The position numbers and the translations under genes were made by a program. From Phytophthora colocasiae (Eukaryota > Oomycota > Peronosporomycetes > Peronosporales > Peronosporaceae): 64,000 nucleotides of DNA. A model generated the notes under the pieces. The model had not been told where the DNA came from, did not search any database, and was given only the letters and a program-made list of their open reading frames with translations. The stretch spans positions 1,240,001 through 1,304,000 of the forward strand of contig JAGKQI010000103.1 of assembly GCA_018806915.1 (NCBI GenBank). Direction: 5' to 3'. Below are positions 51,806-61,728 of this stretch, in pieces; the stretch's first letter is position 1; every line of letters begins with the position of its first letter.

Positions 51806-54800
51806 TCAACACTCCTCCTCGTCGACGATTTCAGCGAGTCTCAATGCAGTCCGATACGATCCCGCAGCTCGATCATTCTTGGTACACTCAGCGCCTTCGT
51901 CAACAGATCCGCCGGCATCTCCTTGGTTTCCAGCTCGTAGCACGCCACGTCTCACGTAGTCCCCAACGAACTTGATACGTACGTCTATGTGCTTTGCTTT
52001 TCCAGACGATTGTTCTCCTCCGAGCTGTTTCAGCGCGGCTTGATTGTCCACACGCAGCTCCATTGGCGTCTCTAACGGCAACTTCAATTCACCGAGAAGC
52101 TCCCGTACTCCGAGCATCTCCTGCGCCACTACGGACGCGGCGGTGTACTCAGCTTCCATTGTGGAAAGCGAGATACCGCCCTGTTTCTTACATATCCAAC
52201 TAATGGGCATACCATCCACTGTCACGAGTCTTCCGGTGGTCGACTTCCTGTCCGTTTTGTCACCAGCATAGTCCGCGTCACTGTACCCGATCACTCTCAG
52301 CGACTGACCCTTGTCATCGACCTCTTTCATACGCAGCTTCAGCGACTTCGTTCCAGCTAGGTAGCGTAACACGCGCTTCGCAAATTTCCAATCTCCAACT
52401 GTCGGAGCTTGCGTCCTTCGGGTGACTTTATGAACTGCGAAGGCAATGTCCGGCCTCGTACAGCGCGCGATCCACAACAAACTTCCAACGAGCGACTGAA
52501 AAGTCCTCACGGTCACAGCTCCAGCTCCTCCATCCATGGGCAGCATTTCACTCGACGTGTCACTCAAGTCTTCACCAATAGGTGCGCACACAGCATGTGC
52601 CTTTTCCAACCCGTACGCCTGCAGTAACTCATCTATTGTCACTTCTTAATCCAGGTCGTACCCATCGTCTTCGCAGTACTCCAGCCTCATTCCCAGGAAC
52701 TTGCGAGCACACCCCAAGTCTTTAATGTCCAACGACTTCAGTTCTTCAAAGAACACATCTACAGCGTGTTGCTGTGTCCCCGTCACTAGCAGATCGTCTA
52801 CATAGACACCCACGACTATTAGCACCCCAGCCTTGTACCTGTAGTACACGCACATATCCACGAGGCTCTGGTGAAAGCCAATATTCACGAGCTTCGAGTG
52901 CAGTAGCTTACTCCAAAGGCGACCCGCTTGTTTCAGCCCATAAAGCGCCTTCTTTAGCTCCAGTGCTACCTCAGCGTCTGTTTCCACGCCGAGCTTCTTT
53001 AGAATCTCCTCAGAGATCTTCATCCCTTGCGGCACCTTAATATAGATACGCAAGTCTTCCTCCTTGTCCGCCTTCACATAGGCATTGGGCACGTCACCAT
53101 GCTTGGCCGGCACGCGCCACTTCCTCGCAAGTACGAAAATGACTTTCACGCTAGTCATGCCGATGACTGCAGCAAATGTTACGCTGTAGTTAACTCCAAA
53201 CGTCTGTTCGTTTCCTCAGGCAACGAGTCGAGCCTTGAGCCGCTCGATTAATCCTTCCGCGTCCAGTTTCGTCTTGAACACCCATTTGGTGTGCAGGACG
53301 CACTCTCCCTTCGGTAGTCGTTGTCTTCCAGAGCTCTGAGCTCATCAACCATGGCCTTCTCCCAGCCAATTTTCTGTTGGCCGCGCATGGCCTCTGTGTA
53401 GTTCTTGGGATCCGGTTCCAGGACGTTGTTCACGACATTTTCCGCCGCCGGGTCCTGCTGACCAGTCTCAGCCGAATCAGCCCCAGCAGCCTTCGCCACT
53501 GATCGAGTCACATGTCTTTCTCTCGTCCAGGTTTTCTTTTTCCTTGAGCTCTTCTTGCGCTCCTTACCGCGGCCTTTCCCGCCGCTCACCTTGTCCGCAC
53601 CGCCTCTCGTCGAAGCTCCGCTGGCCCGCTCAGCCTCGGCTCCAGCTTCGTCCTCGTACAGCCTATGCACCTGCAAGTTCTGCGTCTTGTCCAGCGTCTC
53701 GATATTCCGCACATGCTGAGACGTCACCACCTTTTTGTCCTTAGGTAAGTAGACTCTGTAGCCCTTCACTTCCTCTCCAATACCGACGATCATACCCTGC
53801 TGTGCCCTTTGCGAGAAGTTTTTGTTGCTGGGGTCTCTGTAGACCGTGCACGGCGACCCGAAAACCACTATCTTCCCGAGTTGTGGTGTCTCCTTCGTCA
53901 GCACCTTGAGTGGCGACGCGCGTCCAGGATTTGCGTTAGTCGACGCACGATTGAGAATGTACGCAGCGTACTGTACCGCATCCCCCCAAAAGCTCAAAGG
54001 GAGCCCGCACGCAAAAATCATGCAGCGTGCCATGTTCATCACGGTGCGGTGCATCCTTTCCGCCTTCCCGTTGCTGGCCTGGTTGTTGGCCTCACCGCGC
54101 TGCCTCGCAACGCCCGTGGTCTTGCAGAACAGATCCACGTTTCAATATTCCCCGCCCGAATCTGTCCTCAACACACGAATCTTGCAGTTAAACTCCTTCT
54201 CGAAGAACACCAAGAAGTGCTCGAACTTCTTCGCAGCCTGGTCCTTCGTCTTCGCCAAAAACACTCTCACGTAGTTGCTCTTGTGGTCAACAAAGTTGAT
54301 CATATAGCGGTTTCCTAGACGATCTCTCGGCGTCATCGGGCCTTTCAGGTCCGAGCATATAACCCCGTCGATACGATATATGGGCGAGTGGGCCCCGCTG
54401 TCCTTCCGCGATTGTCGCCCTTTGCTCTGTTTCCCCTCCGCACAAGTCAAGCAGTTGACGCGCTTGTGATCCGTGAGTGCGATCCCAGAGCGGGTCTCGC
54501 GCTAGCCTCTCCACCGAGTCGTAGTTCAGATGGCCCAGGCGTTTGTGGAAATCCACCAGCGTCCCCTGCTGCACATCCGGGGGGAAATCATCTCAACTCT
54601 GCGCTTCCCCATCAAGCGCCGACATTATGACCTCTGCCGGTGCCTCCTTGAGCTTCACCACAGTCCCTTCCACGACCAGCGCATTCTTTCGGAGATCCAC
54701 GTCAAACACCACGCGCTCTCCGTCCTTGGCCGCCAGCACCCGTCTTCCATCTCGCTGCACCAACGAATATCCCATCGCATCCAGCGAACCGTACGACAGC

Positions 54801-56346
54801 AAGTTGTGCACCACGTCCGCAGCGTAATACACATTCGTGAGCTTCAAAGTTTGCTCCTGTCCACACGCCTTCACGCGCAACGTTAGTGTACCCTTCATCG
54901 TGATATTGAGCGGATCTCCATTCGGCTGTGTGCACGAATCCACGTGCGGCTCCAAACCGTCCAGCCACGACTGGTCGTTTACGAGGTGGCGACTGGAACC
55001 GCTGTCCAAAATCCAGTCTCTGCCAGGTTTGATGGCCGCCTCACTCAATGCAAGCGTTATGTCCGGCTCCTCCTTTCTTCCTTTCCTGGGCACGCAGCCC
55101 TCAGGTGACCAGCCTGTCCGCACTTGTAGCAGCGACGTGTTTCGCGTTTTCCCCGCTCACTAACCGCTCCGACGAGTTCGACCGAGGTTCTTTTATTCGT
55201 CTCGCTTTCCCACGCCTGAGCAAAGTGCGCGAGCTCCTCCGCGTGCGCCAGGTAGTCAGTGCGTGTGCTATCGACCTTAGCCATAAGCGCCGTTCTCAAG
55301 TCCGCCGATGCGTACTGCACGATGTTGTTCAGCACTAAATAGTCCGCGCCGCCACCAGTCGCCTCCGAGACCGCCACTAAGTACATGTAGTGCTCCGGCC
55401 ATGTCCTCTTCGGGTCCTTCGGGGCCGTAAACAGCTGCATCGCCCGTGCAGGTGTCAAGTTGGTCTTGTAGGTCTCTAGCATCTTCTCCATGACGTACTG
55501 GAGTGTCGGCATCTGGGACCACCATGACTCCACTTGCCGGTTGTAGTATCTCTCAGCAGTTCCCGTTAGGTAGTTTCCAAGTAAGTCGATCTTCACGAAC
55601 TCCGTCCACGTGAACCCACAGGCTGCCTGTGCGAGCACAATCTGCCTCTCGAAGCGTTTTCCCCATTCCAGGAAACCAGATCCGAGCCCCACATAGAGCT
55701 CCTTTCCGCTGAAGGGCCTAACCGCCAGCTTCTTCTGTCGGGCATCGGGGTAGCCGTAGCCCGGCTGGCCCTGACCTTGCTCTCCGGCTCCACCTTGATC
55801 TTGTGGTGGTGGGTGAACTGGAGGTTCTCCTTGACCTGCTTGATGTGCTTGATGCGCAGCGTAGAGGTGCTGCAGGCGGGAAAGTGGTACCTCGTGGTCT
55901 TGCTGCGCTGCAAAGTACTGGTGAACTGGCTCCACCCGTCGCGGTGGCGTCATCATCCGCGGCGGCCTTGGTGACCCGACCAGCGAGTCGATGTGCATGC
56001 GTGCATCCATGCCCATGCGCGAGGCGAACGGGCTTGCTGGGGGAGTCACGAACGTGTCGACCCTCAAGTCATCCTTCTTCCCCGCCAACGTCTTCTCCAC
56101 CTTGACGTTAGACTCCTCTAGTTTATCCATGCGCTTAGCCATGGCGCGCAGCAGCGCCATCATCTCCGTTTCCACTTCACCCTTGTTCCCAGCGCGTCCT
56201 TGGTACCGGGATCGCCGCCACCGCCCTGACCGGGAGCTGTGGCGTGACTCTCTACTTCACCGCCGTCATGTTGGCCGACGGGCACCGGAACGAGCATCTT
56301 TTGCTCGAGCTCGGCGTCTTGGGAGGCTGCGTCCATTTGGGCTCAT
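51806..56346 (-). pseudogene. Copia 2 gag-pol with a few in-frame stops
   Basis: Gag (56175-55057) ends with a zinc knuckle [15 protein letters not shown]. Protease DSGSSRHL is near 55010. Pre-integrase FHKRLGHLNYDSVERLA (54550) and integrase VDHKSNYVRVFLAKTKDQA, RTDSGGEY, NGKAERMHRTV (54300-54030) follow. Reverse transcriptase has HGDVPNAYVKA, LYGLKQAGRLW and an intact YVDDLLV (53110-52780), and RNase H has YSDADYAGD and DNQAALKQL (52270-52000). Stops or shifts separate the pieces: TGA near 54139, TAA near 52643, and changes near 53200, 54590 and 55100. The gag start upstream of 56175 is also out of frame. The last codons of pol lie in the polypurine tract and the stop is formed inside the LTR. 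Confidence 0.85.
51812..51820 (-). other. Polypurine tract of Copia 2, coding
   Basis: On the minus strand GAGGAGGAG lies directly before the 3' LTR. It also encodes Glu residues at the end of pol; the LTR start TGTTGA supplies Cys and the stop. Confidence 0.7.
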
Positions 56347-56350
56347 AACC
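56339..56350 (-). other. Primer binding site of Copia 2
   Basis: On the minus strand GGTTATGAGCCC follows the 5' LTR. It is a 12-base complement of the initiator tRNA-Met anticodon arm (GGGCTCATAACC). It contains an ATG, as in Copia 1. Confidence 0.8.
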
Positions 56351-56518
56351 TGTTAGAAAGGTACGTTGAGATCAGCCTGTGGCTTAATACGCAAAATGAA
56401 GACAGATATTGCAAAGCTTAGCATACCTATCCAACTACTGTTACCTCCGCCTGAAACGGTCGACGTTCCCCCCCAGATCTGCACGCCCTACAACTTTCCC
56501 TTTCAACAACACAACCAG
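56351..56518 (-). repeat. 5' LTR of Copia 2
   Basis: 168 bp with TG and CA ends, the partner of the split LTR at 50835-51811. Confidence 0.88.
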
Positions 56519-56605
56519 GAGGCGAGCAGGAAGACTCATAGCGGCTGCATGAACTGCCTTTCCTATGCTAATGGAGGATATTTTTACCATGACTGTGGTT
56601 GGTGC

Positions 56606-57199
56606 CAGGGTTGTGAAAAAAACAATTTGACTTTCAAATAATTCAATTAAAACACACTAAATTATTGATTGAGCGAGGTCTCAATCACGTCCAAATAATC
56701 CTCCATTTTACTGTGGCGTTTAGCTCGCGTTCTGGTGAAGTCACGAGCTACTTGAGTACTCTTAACGCATCAATAATGAGCAAGCAGTGGTCTTCTGGGC
56801 CTGTACGACGTAAACAACTTCGACGAGCCAGCTCTGAGGTAGCGCTCGACACTCCAGCAGTCTCCTCACTTTGCAAATTTCTGTAAGGCCCAAACATGCG
56901 ACTATATTGGACGTGCGGTGTCTGTTTGATGCCATTACGAAGGAGTTCACACCAACTGCGAAACACCTCAGCCCACAAGCCATCGTCGTTAAAGCACCAC
57001 GCTTTGAAAGCGGTGTAGTTAAAAGTTCTCGCAAAGCTTTAGCGAGCGTCAAGGGGTTTGGGTTAAGGTTACGGCTAGGTGGTTTTCTACCAATCAGAGC
57101 TCGATGATATGATTGAAAACAAAATTGCAATAAACAAATTATTGATTGACCCGAGTCTTGGGGCTCAATAAAATAACAATCTTATTTTTCACAACCCTG
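56606..57199. mobile_element. Short non-autonomous hAT element
   Basis: 594 bp with terminal inverted repeats CAGGGTTGTGAAAAA and an 8-bp target duplication GTTGGTGC (56598-56605, 57200-57207), both diagnostic for hAT. A + strand stretch (56871-57050) encodes LDVRCLFDAITKEF and HLSPQAIVVKAPRFESGVVK, which matches the pattern of the hAT transposase region before the dimerisation domain, so the element is an internally deleted hAT. Confidence 0.85.
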
Positions 57200-58652
57200 G
57201 TTGGTGCTCGAAATGCATTCACACAAAGTGCATGCTTGCCGTCTTCAGCAGCCAGTGTGTAGGTCCTGTTGCTGTATTTGAGCATTCATGAAAATTCTAA
57301 CGTGGCAGTATTCTTTGTACAGAACTCTACGGAATTGTAACATCACCTCGTTTGGGTTTGAGTTCCTAGTGGACCTGAACAACCTCACGCAATTTTGAGT
57401 GTTCGCTTTACTTGAGTCTCAAGTTGCGAGTGACAGCCTTTTTGACGATACTTCTCCTTGTTTGAACGCAGAGATCTCTCGCGCAACAACATGGCATCGG
57501 CATACGCAGGAATAGCGAACCAGTTTTTCAAGGATCGGTGTGCCTTGACTTTTTGCGAATTGGAGGAATAGTACGTAACCCATTGCACGATTCATTTGCA
57601 ACCTCCATACTAACTCTTCACTTTGATGCAGTAATTTGTCGTATAACAGTCTCTCCGAGTTCCCAACGACCCCCCTAAACGTGAAAACGCTGCAGAAATT
57701 GTATGTTTGGTCATGCAAGTCGCCAATACATGATCTAACAATTATTTGAACGCATTCTGTCAGCTACATTCAGGGCAATTCAATAACCAACTTCACAGTC
57801 AACTCAACCACGTTCACCCAGATCGAAGAACTTGAAGACTTCAAGGCAGATCTCGCCAGTGAATCTTCAGATTGCAACGCGGGACAATGGGAAACAGCGC
57901 ACAACTCAAGATTTTGTGTAGCTGGTACTAGTTCTTCAGGTTTGTTTGTTCTCTCAAAACTGGAAGTATCCAGGAACTAACCCAACCATTCCCACCAGGA
58001 TCAAGTGGCACGAATCCACTCATGTTCGTACTATTCGCTGGCGTCCTGGTCGTCCTTCTGCTCATGGGCGTGTTGATTTGGCAGAGAATTGCACACAGGA
58101 AAGACCGATCGTCCGAGATGCATCAGCGCACGTCCAACCGAGACCAATTGTACTCGATCTTTAATCCAGACTTTGAGGACCACGAGACGATGCGTGTACG
58201 TTTGGCTACAGACCCGCTTATCGTCACCAACCGGCTCAACTACGACGAAGTGAAACTTGAGCGATGTATTAACAGAGGAGGCTTCGGCATAGTGTTCGCC
58301 GGCACGTATCGTGGGCGACAGATAGCAGTCAAGAAGATCCGCTTGAACCGGGAGACCGAGGGGTCCCAGATCGAACAGTTCATCAGAGAGGTCACTCTGA
58401 TGGCAATACTACGACACCCTCGAGTAGTGGAGTTCATTGGAGTGGCTTGGGACCAGCGTTGTTACAATTATAATTGCAATTAAATAATTGAGATAATTGT
58501 CCCATCCCAATAACAATGCTACATTGCGACAATGCGAAAATTGAATTGTTGGACGGTAGAAACCCAGGGCTCGGTTCATTCGCAACGGTTCGCTCTATTT
58601 AACTGGCCTTGCAAGATCACTGGTGGTCATTAAACGTAGCTAGACTCTCTAA

Positions 58653-59042
58653 GAGCATCTCCACCGGTGGGGGTCAAATCGCATATTTGACAAGAATTTC
58701 TCTCCACCGGTTGAGGTCAAATTGCGGATTTGACGTAGTCCAGATTAAGTTCTAGCCAAATTTGACCGAGGACTACGTGGGCGACAGGGGGCAGTATTGG
58801 CTTGATTGGACACCACCTCTGATAATATTGAGTTTTACGACAACGCCATCATTCGATTGTTGCTACGGTCTTGGTTGGCTGTCCACAAACGGGACCAAGT
58901 TAATGCACATGCCAGGAAGCATTTTCAGAATTGTCAATCGAGGATTGTCTATAGCTGGTATATAAATGCCGACCGGTGTGAGAGCTCAGTGTCAAATAAC
59001 AAATTTGACAAATAACAATTGACCTAACCGGTGGAGATGCTC
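58653..59042. mobile_element. Harbinger-like MITE nested in the hAT element
   Basis: 390 bp with ends GAGCATCTCCACCGGT in inverted orientation, flanked by TAA (58650-58652, 59043-59045), the PIF/Harbinger target pattern. A further copy of the end sequence follows at about 59050-59080 in the other direction, so a second or partial element abuts it. No transposase is inside. Confidence 0.65.
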
Positions 59043-59133
59043 TAAGAGCTTAGAGCATCTCCACCGGTTAGGTCAATTGTTATAAGAGCCCTCACATCCA
59101 ATTTCAAGACTTCTACGGAACGAACCAACCTCA

Positions 59134-60022
59134 ATGAAGCTTCCCAGCCGCACCATTTACTCGGCGTGGTTTAAGGTTGACGTAGTCGACAGTACCTACC
59201 ACCACTGCATCTGTGGTAACGGCTACCATCAGAACCTCAAGTCGGGTTATACAAACCTTCTTCAGCACTTTAGAAAGGCACACGAGGGCTTTGAAGCCAT
59301 CACAAATGCCAACGGAACTTTGCAACCTGCAATCACAGAATTTCTGCAACTTGACCAGAAAGCCTCGCTTAACAAGTGGGCAAACTGGATCGTCATGAAG
59401 TCGCTGCCGCTAAGTTTCTGTGAGGACCCACATACCCGTGCATCTACGAAGCTACCACGCACTTCCCGGTCTACACTAAAGGCCCACATGTTCACTATAT
59501 GCGGAATGTGGAAGTGTACATTCGGAAACACCTCCCATACTCGTTTGGGTTAGTGTTTGAAGGATGGACGACTGCTGGTATGCACTACTGCGAGACCTCT
59601 TTGATCACACGATAGACAGTTACCCTATCACGAAGAAGTACCTGGGCCCCAATGCGTCGATTGTCAACAATCCAGTTTTCGAAAGAGCGCCGGTGAAACT
59701 GCAGGCTGGTCGCAGACTGACACCACCTGAGAAAGCTGCTTGTGTGGGGTTTCTAGTGCCGAGTACATCAGGAGAAAACGCTGTGGAAGCTGCTGGTCGC
59801 GGTGCAGACCTGATTTCGTTTGCACAGCAAGCATTTAAACGACGCCGCATTGAGGGCACTCAAGAAGTGCTAATGAACACTGACTTTGTTCCGCCAACCT
59901 CCAATATCTGCGAAAGGCTGTTTTCGCAGTCAAAGCTGATCTTCACTGATCAAAGACGTGCTATGCGGCCAGCAACGCTGGAGATGTTCGTCTTTCTTAA
60001 AGCAAATAGAAGTCTGTGGTAA
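59134..60022 (+). pseudogene. hAT transposase with BED finger and dimerisation domain, internally deleted
   Basis: The first frame (59134-59553) starts MKLPSRTIYSAWF and has a BED-type zinc finger (CICGNGY, SGYTNLLQHFRKAH). The second frame (from about 59564 to 60022) carries YLGPNASIVNNPVFE and the C-terminal dimerisation signature FVPPTSNICERLFSQSKL, then MRPATLEMFVFLKANRSLW. The two frames are out of phase and together give under 300 residues against about 600 for full hAT transposases, so the central catalytic part is deleted. Confidence 0.8.
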
Positions 60023-60817
60023 CTTACCACTCGCGTAGTGAGGAAGTAGATGTACTACATAGTACAATACAATATCGACATTGTACAATGTACATTGTGG
60101 CGAGGTTGCCCATCTCAATCAATTTTTCAATGTTATTGTTACAACGCTGCTTGGGACGCAGTTGTGGACTTGTCTGCAGTAACCGAATTGATGGAGCGTG
60201 GAGATCTGATCACCGTGCTGCAGAAGTGCCGGGAGAACGGGTATCAGTTGACATGGAGAGACCACAAGGCTACAATCGCGCTTCACATTGTGGAAGCGTT
60301 GGCGTACTTGCACTTACTGAGTCCTAAAGTAATCCACCGCGACTTGAAATCCAAGAACGTGCTCTTGAACGACGATATGGAGGCGAAACTGAGCGATTTT
60401 GGTATTTCACGCGAGCGGTTTGACACTGACACGTCAATGACCGCCGGTATGGGCACTGCATTCTGGATCGCACCTGAAGTATTGAGAGGCCAGGACTATG
60501 ACGAGAAGGCCGACGTGTTTTCGTTTGGTGTGGTGCTGTCTGAACTTGACACTGACGACTACCCATACTGGAGCGCAGCCAACCCACCGGGAGGCAAACT
60601 ACAGGAAGGTAAAATCTTGCAGCTCGTGGCTGCTGGCAAATTACGACCTGCGTTCTCACAAAATTGTCCACCCTCCATCGTTAGGGTGGCAGACCGCTGT
60701 CTGCAGGTCCGTCCTGAGGATCGGCCTAGCGCCGCTGAACTTGTGCGGGTTTTCCAGGGGTTACTTGTGCTGGAGTTGTCCTCTGGAGTGTCCTCCATGA
60801 GTATGGACAGTCTGTAG

Positions 60818-61728
60818 TGCAAACAAGCGTTCGGGCTGAATTCCACTACTGTACTACCTCTTCAATGTACTACTCGATACTATCGAGTCGATGGTGCTGC
60901 TTACGGGCAATCCTTCCCGACTGCGCTAGTGTCGTTGGATGTGTTCGCGGTACATACCAACCTGCTGGCGTTGACCCCACACGCACTCCGCTGCTAGCGG
61001 TGCTGGGCCACAAAGAGCTCGAAAGCGTGCAGTTCCGGCTCCGTCGACGAAGTGGGACCGACGTGCGTCAAATTTCGTGCAGAGACTGAGCTTCAACCGC
61101 GCGACAAGATGCCGACCAGCAAGATGCCACAGCAAGATGCGGCAATGATCGAGCCTCACCAGGTTGGTCTCTTCAGTTGACAAGCTGTGCCTCGTGTGCT
61201 TGCAGCAATGAACGTTGTCCCTATGCATTTGACCTTTCTGTAGGAGACTCTAGTTGAAGTGCATGGTCCGCCTTACGGTCACAGCCTACGATTTCTACTG
61301 GCGCTGTCAAGAGTTCGAGATCATCTCATGGCCTGCACCAAATGCCAATTCCTGGCGCGACTAGCGCTTGTTGACCGGCGGGCTGGGCGTTGCACGTGCG
61401 TTCTGTTGCGTCCGCTTGCAGCTGCAGCTTTAGGCACACCGTACACAGCGCTAGCTAATTACACTTGACGTCGCTAGCAGGAATTGACTCGCTCCGCACA
61501 TGCGACCGTGAGTACGGTCTCCGCTCGCTACTTTCTGAACACCGTACGCCCGCCTATAGTCACCCACAGTAAAAATGCCAGCGACAAGAAGAGCCATCAC
61601 CGACCTTATGCTCGACACCCTCTGCTCTTCACTCGTACATTTTCCACATCGTAGTCGAACCCAAGTGTCAACACTTGAGAGTTCAGTACATATCTCGGAG
61701 TGAAAATTAGCACAAGACGGTCGCAGTA
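60818..61728. other. Intergenic between kinases D and E
   Basis: The first 246 bp are the duplicated 3' flank of kinase C. The rest (61064-61728) is unique here and holds no recognised gene; it should contain the promoter of kinase E. Confidence 0.5.

Larger units (their letters stand above)
50835..51811 (-). repeat. 3' LTR of Copia 2, split by a nested element
   Basis: The LTR halves are 50835-50927 and 51740-51811. On + it starts TGTTAGAAAGGTACG and ends CCTTTCAACA. It matches 56351-56518 except for the 812-bp insertion and some substitutions. Confidence 0.88.
50835..56518 (-). mobile_element. Copia LTR retrotransposon 2, minus strand
   Basis: On the minus strand the order is 5' LTR (56518-56351), primer site, gag-pol, polypurine tract and 3' LTR (51811-50835). 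The 3' LTR is enlarged by a nested DNA transposon. The internal region encodes the full Copia domain set with only a few stops, so it is younger or better kept than Copia 1. No matching target duplication was seen (left flank ATACA, right flank ACAAC), which suggests recombination between copies or later change. Confidence 0.88.
58454..60149. mobile_element. hAT transposon inside kinase D
   Basis: 1696 bp with inverted ends CAGCGTTGTTAC and GTTACAACGCTG, flanked by the perfect 8-bp duplication CTTGGGAC (58446-58453, 60150-60157) taken from the kinase sequence. It carries hAT transposase pieces on + and a nested Harbinger-like MITE. Confidence 0.93.
57238..60817 (+). pseudogene. LRR receptor-like TKL kinase D, truncated copy of C broken by a hAT element
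   Basis: The copy starts within what is exon 3 in kinase C, so the signal peptide, four-cysteine module and first LRR exon are missing. Exons matching C exons 4-7 and the membrane span are present up to FIGVAWD in the kinase N-lobe (58453). A 1696-bp hAT insertion follows, and the kinase resumes at 60150 and runs to the stop at 60815-60817. The donor after the LRR exon near 57395 is changed from GT to TT. Other differences from C are few point changes (for example DTET becomes DTDT in the activation segment). It cannot make a receptor. Confidence 0.92.
57238..61063 (+). repeat. Segmental duplication, copy 2
   Basis: The partner of 44063-46183. It is 3826 bp including the hAT element and its duplicated target, and about 2122 bp without, within a base of copy 1. 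Confidence 0.9.
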
